Positions 5,581 through 8,970 of a DNA stretch of 8,970 bases are shown here, in pieces; the first letter of the stretch is position 1; each line of letters opens with the position of its first letter. The stretch comes from an uncultured Ruminococcus sp. (GTDB taxonomy: Bacteria; Bacillota; Clostridia; Oscillospirales; Ruminococcaceae), in assembly GCA_947174625.1 (NCBI GenBank), contig CAMWJT010000040.1, forward strand, positions 1 through 8,970, read 5' to 3'. The notes under the pieces were generated by a model, which ran no database searches, had not been told where the DNA came from, and worked only from the letters and a program-made list of their open reading frames with translations. Both the position numbers and the translations under genes were made by a program.

Positions 5581-7914
5581 TTATGAAATGCCGACAGCAT
5601 ACAATGCCGCATACACCAGAATGCCCGCCGCATCTTCTGCATTGATACTGCCGTCCTGATTATAGTCCGCCAGATCTAACCAGTCTGCATTCGGTTCGGG
5701 GTCTTCTCCTGTGCCTATCAATGCGGCATACACCAGAACTGCCGCCGCATCCTCCGCATTAATCGCATTATCTCCGTTCACATCGCCTAGCTCCATATCC
5801 TGCAAATAGATAATATACTCCGTGTCAATCATGTTATCCTGCGAGACATGCAATGTTAATTTATATTGTTCTGTAATATCAAATTCGGCTTCTGTTCCAG
5901 AATATAATGCTGATGCTGTTTCGTCGCATGTCACTGTCCCGGTTGTCATGGGTAATAAGCTGATCTGGTTCACGTCCGGTGCTGTATGACAATGGACTGC
6001 ATACTGATGCGGTGCTTGTTCTGCAAATTTCAGATAAGACGCATGACCGTCCTGAAGATACATCACGCTTGACAGCATGGCTTCCTGCACCTGATATGTC
6101 TTTTCAAAAACAGGATAAGTCTGTTCTTCTGTTTCTGCATAAGCCGAGATCGTGATTGCTTCATCGGGCATGATAATCGGCTCTGTATAGAGCATGTATT
6201 CGCTGTTATTGATGCTATAATAAATATTGCCCTGTTCCGGACTGCTTAACGTGATTTCCTCCCCGATAGAGAGAGAATCGCTCTGTTCCGAGAATAAAAT
6301 AACACCGGCATCCTGCGTAAGCGCTCGCAGACAGATATTTCCCAATCTTGTGTAAGATGAAACCTCCGTGCCGTCATACATGGTATAACTGCTAGAAATT
6401 GGTTCTTCTTCATAAATATCATGCCAGATTCGTCCGTTTGCACTATAGAAACTCTCTCCCGGATGGAAATCTCTAAGAATCATGTTTTCTGAAAGCATGG
6501 TTTCACTGATCGACACAGCGCCGTTCGACATGGTGACAGTATTACTTGTATAAGCTTCACAAGCGATATGCTGTCCGGAACTGCCGGAATACCGGACGAC
6601 GACAGCGAATTTTTCACCCCCTGTCAGTTCCACCGGCGTTGTCAGATCTACAATGTGATAACCGGCAGTGGATAATATTCCGGTTGTTGCCGGTGTAGCC
6701 GTCCCAGATGACGGCTTGGTATCTTCGATTAAATCTCTGTAAATATGAATGGTATATTTTTCTCCCGGCATCGGTGTGCAGAGCATCACGGATGTCAGAT
6801 AAGTATCCTTTTCTGCTGTGAATATATTGGAGATATAATCCACCCTGTCAGACTCTCCCACTGAAAAAGCCGTCCAGTAGCCGTAATCGTCATGCTGATA
6901 GATCTGGTCATGTTTCTGCAAAGGTTCTGTTTCCAGATAATAAAATTCCGCCATACTCGGATCTGCATAAGAAATCCAGAAATAACCATGATCGTTGCCC
7001 CAGTCAGGTCCCCAACTGTTCTTGATCAGCCATGCACCGTTCATGCCGGGATCTGTGTTGAAATTCTCAGAAGAATACGAATCATCCCACCCGACAATTG
7101 TTACAGCATGATAATTTCCGCCGGTTTTTTCAGGCGAATCCAGATAATACCCGAATGTCTCCGGATGATAACAGGAAGTTTTGTTATAATAACTCATAGA
7201 GACGGCATGTCCCTGATAGACAGCCTGTTTGACAGCGTCAAGCTGTTCCTGGAAGGTATCACCGCCGACATGATATGCCAGGACACTTGCATCAGAAACG
7301 TGATATTCTGCTGTTTCTTTCCAGGTATCCCAGTCCGCATCCGGATCAAGAACGGATTCATCTCCGAACGGAAACAGAGATTCTGAGACAGGTCCAAGCC
7401 AGTTTGTGAGCATAGGACTCAACATGTAATAATTTCCGCCCTGCTGAAACACATCATCCAGAGTACCGCCGTTCTGAATCGGAAAGCCGAATTTCTGCGA
7501 ATAAGTATAATAGGCAAGATGCCATTCTGACAGATTAATCCAGGGATATTTCTGAATCAGATTCGTTTCCATGGAAGCAATCGCAGAAAAGCTCCAGCAT
7601 GTACCTGTACTTTTCTGATTTTTCACAGAACTGACCAGTCCCAATTTGCGCAGATCAAAATACCCCGGCAAAGTCTCCACGACTTCTGCGGCACTGGATT
7701 CATTGGCAGCAGACAATCTGCCGGAAGCAATGGCATTCTCATATTCCTGATAATTGGAGAATCGTCCAAGATGCAGTGTCGCATCTTCCGGAGATTCCTG
7801 AAATTCCTGAGATTCTTCAGCGTATACGCTGAAAGAATCCGTTTGTAATTGTAATATTCCTGTTGCTGCGAAGATACCGCACAGCATACAGGCAAGTATC
7901 TTTCGTGTCCGCAA
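5581..7914 (-). CDS. Secreted C1A (papain-family) cysteine protease with type I dockerin
   Basis: A 777-residue extracellular protease. A signal peptide (1-32, basic start RTRK, cleavage likely after VYA) is followed by a short propeptide-like stretch and a papain-fold domain (about 82-325). Q100 provides the oxyanion hole, C106 in GTCWSFSA is the nucleophile, H269 is in NYHAVTIVGWDDS and N299 in WLIKNSWG. Residues about 340-480 resemble the lectin-like domain often attached to bacterial C1 peptidases. A small beta-rich chitobiase-C-terminal-like module follows (about 540-610), then an uncharacterised stretch. The protein ends in a dockerin (709-777) with two calcium loops, DVNGDNAINAED and DYNQDGSINAED. 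The start codon is TTG. Seventeen bases separate it from the ispE stop, so co-transcription is likely. It is expected to attach to a cohesin scaffold or the cell surface. Confidence 0.95.
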   Translation of the reverse strand: MRTRKILACMLCGIFAATGILQLQTDSFSVYAEESQEFQESPEDATLHLGRFSNYQEYENAIASGRLSAANESSAAEVVETLPGYFDLRKLGLVSSVKNQKSTGTCWSFSAIASMETNLIQKYPWINLSEWHLAYYTYSQKFGFPIQNGGTLDDVFQQGGNYYMLSPMLTNWLGPVSESLFPFGDESVLDPDADWDTWKETAEYHVSDASVLAYHVGGDTFQEQLDAVKQAVYQGHAVSMSYYNKTSCYHPETFGYYLDSPEKTGGNYHAVTIVGWDDSYSSENFNTDPGMNGAWLIKNSWGPDWGNDHGYFWISYADPSMAEFYYLETEPLQKHDQIYQHDDYGYWTAFSVGESDRVDYISNIFTAEKDTYLTSVMLCTPMPGEKYTIHIYRDLIEDTKPSSGTATPATTGILSTAGYHIVDLTTPVELTGGEKFAVVVRYSGSSGQHIACEAYTSNTVTMSNGAVSISETMLSENMILRDFHPGESFYSANGRIWHDIYEEEPISSSYTMYDGTEVSSYTRLGNICLRALTQDAGVILFSEQSDSLSIGEEITLSSPEQGNIYYSINNSEYMLYTEPIIMPDEAITISAYAETEEQTYPVFEKTYQVQEAMLSSVMYLQDGHASYLKFAEQAPHQYAVHCHTAPDVNQISLLPMTTGTVTCDETASALYSGTEAEFDITEQYKLTLHVSQDNMIDTEYIIYLQDMELGDVNGDNAINAEDAAAVLVYAALIGTGEDPEPNADWLDLADYNQDGSINAEDAAGILVYAALYAVGIS
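5605..5763 (-). repeat. Duplicated dockerin calcium-loop repeats
   Basis: Two 42-base segments (5605-5646 and 5722-5763) differ at only about seven positions. They encode the paired dockerin helices INAEDAAAVLVYAAL and INAEDAAGILVYAAL. In the first loop the usual Gly after the third ligand Asp is Asn (DVNGDN). The near-identical helices suggest the two-fold symmetric cohesin-binding face typical of type I dockerins. Confidence 0.85.
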
Positions 7915-7929
7915 GATGAAACGCCTCCT
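7912..7929 (-). promoter_or_regulatory. Ribosome binding site setting a TTG start
   Basis: AGGAGG (7924-7929, minus strand) lies nine bases before the TTG at 7912-7914. No ATG or GTG in frame is better placed, and the TTG is followed immediately by the basic start of a signal peptide. The strong ribosome binding site may offset the weak start codon. Confidence 0.85.
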
Positions 7930-7931
7930 GA

Positions 7932-8900
7932 TTATTTTAATTTTTCAAAATTTAATTCCTGTGTCTGACATGCCTGTACAAAATCAAATCCGGATTCTGA
8001 TTTTGATTTTAATAATTCTGCGCAGGTATTGGCGGATTCCTGATTTTTAAAAATGCCAAATACAGCAGAACCGCTCCCGGTCATCACGGCACATTCTGCG
8101 CCATGTGTCAATAATGCCTGTTTTGCACGGGTGACATCCTCGCAGGTGATCGCAGATTCAAACAGATTGCCGCAGCTCCTGCATAATAATGCCTGATCCT
8201 GCGTTGCAATTGCTTTTAACATACTCTCTGTGTCCGGATGTACCGGATTGACAAGCGCATCAATCGCACGGTATGCTTCGGGTGTGGAAATGCTCTGTCT
8301 GCCCTTGAGTATCACTAATGGCAGATCATTCCAGGGTCTTAATCCGGTTAATTTTTCCCCGATTCCCTGTGCAAATGCCGTCCCGCCCATCAGGAAAAAC
8401 GGTACATCTGCGCCAAGCTGTACACCCAGTTCTCTTAATTCCTGATTGGTATATCCCGTATGCAATAACTGGTTCAGACCGTAGAGTACTCCGGCGGCAT
8501 CGGCACTCCCTCCGCCCATACCTGCACCGGACGGGATATATTTCTCTAAATGAATTTTGACTAACGCTTTTTTGCCGGAATGCTGTAAAAATAATTCTGC
8601 GGCTTGATATGCCAGATTGCTTTCATCACAGGGAATGCCCGGTGTGTCACAGAACAGAAAAATTTTATGATCTCCCCAGAATTCTTTCATCAGTTCCCTG
8701 GCATCTTCGTTCTCCTCTGTTTCAAGATCTGCCACTGACAAGCCTAGTATATCATATACAGAAACCAACTGAAAAATACTATCTAATGTATGATAATTCC
8801 GATTCTGATGCCGGATGATTCCTGTGACATCCAGAGAAAGATTGATCTTCGCATGACATTTTATCTGCATCTGCATTCCGGTATTGCTTGCCGTGTTCAT
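7932..8900 (-). CDS. ispE: 4-diphosphocytidyl-2-C-methyl-D-erythritol kinase
   Basis: Cytoplasmic GHMP-superfamily kinase that phosphorylates CDP-methylerythritol at the 2-hydroxyl with ATP, the fourth step of the MEP pathway to isopentenyl diphosphate. HAKINLSLDV (16-25) carries the substrate-site Lys18. The ATP-binding glycine loop is PSGAGMGGGSADAAG (123-137). GADVPFF (163-169) holds the catalytic Asp165, and MTGSGSAVFG (273-282) is the third GHMP motif. At 322 residues it is some 30 longer than usual, with an N-terminal extension of about 12 residues and an acidic insert near 58-70. The start at 8900 is supported by GGAGAG nine bases upstream and by ATGA overlap with the preceding gene. 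ATGs at codons 9 and 11 lack a ribosome binding site. Its isoprenoid product feeds the undecaprenyl carrier used by MraY in the same unit. Confidence 0.97.
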   Translation of the reverse strand: MNTASNTGMQMQIKCHAKINLSLDVTGIIRHQNRNYHTLDSIFQLVSVYDILGLSVADLETEENEDARELMKEFWGDHKIFLFCDTPGIPCDESNLAYQAAELFLQHSGKKALVKIHLEKYIPSGAGMGGGSADAAGVLYGLNQLLHTGYTNQELRELGVQLGADVPFFLMGGTAFAQGIGEKLTGLRPWNDLPLVILKGRQSISTPEAYRAIDALVNPVHPDTESMLKAIATQDQALLCRSCGNLFESAITCEDVTRAKQALLTHGAECAVMTGSGSAVFGIFKNQESANTCAELLKSKSESGFDFVQACQTQELNFEKLK

Positions 8901-8970
8901 TGTTTGTGTCTCTCCAGAAAGTCTGTGATCTTGCTGACTGCCTGCATCAAGTGCTTGAGAGAATACGCAT
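8897..8970 (-). CDS. C-terminal end of an unidentified gene upstream of ispE
   Basis: On the minus strand a frame open from the window edge ends at a TGA (8897-8899) overlapping the ispE start as ATGA. The 23 visible residues, ending FLERHKQ, include AVSKITDFLERHKQ and look like the closing helix of a soluble protein. The overlap is typical of translationally coupled operon genes. Too little is present to name a family. Confidence 0.6.
   Translation of the reverse strand, partial: AYSLKHLMQAVSKITDFLERHKQ

Noticed and set aside
6892..7386. 164-residue open frame on the plus strand within the protease gene
   Set aside because: It is antisense to the catalytic papain domain, has no ribosome binding site or recognisable domain, and is a shadow of a clearly real gene.
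1..8970. CRISPR arrays, tRNA or rRNA genes, insertion sequences, phage genes
   Set aside because: I looked on both strands and saw no regularly spaced repeats, tRNA-like cloverleaf, transposase motifs or flanking terminal repeats.

Overview
The window looks like chromosomal DNA from a Ruminococcus-like member of the Oscillospiraceae (Firmicutes). The main clue is a secreted papain-type protease ending in a type I dockerin, the adaptor by which cellulosome-forming ruminococci attach enzymes to cohesin scaffolds. Moderate GC, G-rich Shine-Dalgarno sites and a divergent MraY carrying an HDH motif also fit. The genus is an inference from sequence character; no search was run.

Layout, left to right. 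(1) 1-1600, minus strand: a likely operon transcribed right to left, mntA-like nucleotidyltransferase, hepT-like HEPN protein, a PptA-like tautomerase, and maf (nucleotide pyrophosphatase). The first two form an MntA/HepT-type toxin-antitoxin pair and are clearly more AT-rich than the rest. (2) 1601-1812: a divergent control region with two well-formed promoters back to back. (3) 1813-4578, plus strand: dtd (D-aminoacyl-tRNA deacylase), an unrecognised 191-residue protein, and a class B penicillin-binding protein whose Shine-Dalgarno site lies in one arm of a strong hairpin. (4) 4544-8970, minus strand: the tail of an unidentified gene, ispE, the dockerin protease and an mraY-family gene, apparently one transcription unit. 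It ends tail to tail with the penicillin-binding protein gene, and the two coding regions overlap by 35 bases.

Functionally the window mixes housekeeping (nucleotide and tRNA quality control by Maf and Dtd), envelope biogenesis (IspE for isoprenoid precursors, MraY for lipid-linked peptidoglycan precursor, the transpeptidase for cross-linking) and an extracellular protease. IspE, MraY and the transpeptidase lie on one pathway: isoprenoid to undecaprenyl carrier to lipid I to cross-linked wall.

The most unusual signals are regulatory. Three promoters share a TTTCC-N-GGAAA palindrome directly downstream of the -35 box. The hairpin over the penicillin-binding protein start site has 12 base pairs. 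A terminator-like hairpin for that gene lies inside the opposing mraY gene. Apart from the HEPN/MNT module I see no sign of a phage, transposon, CRISPR array or defence island. No stretch longer than 300 bases lacks a gene.
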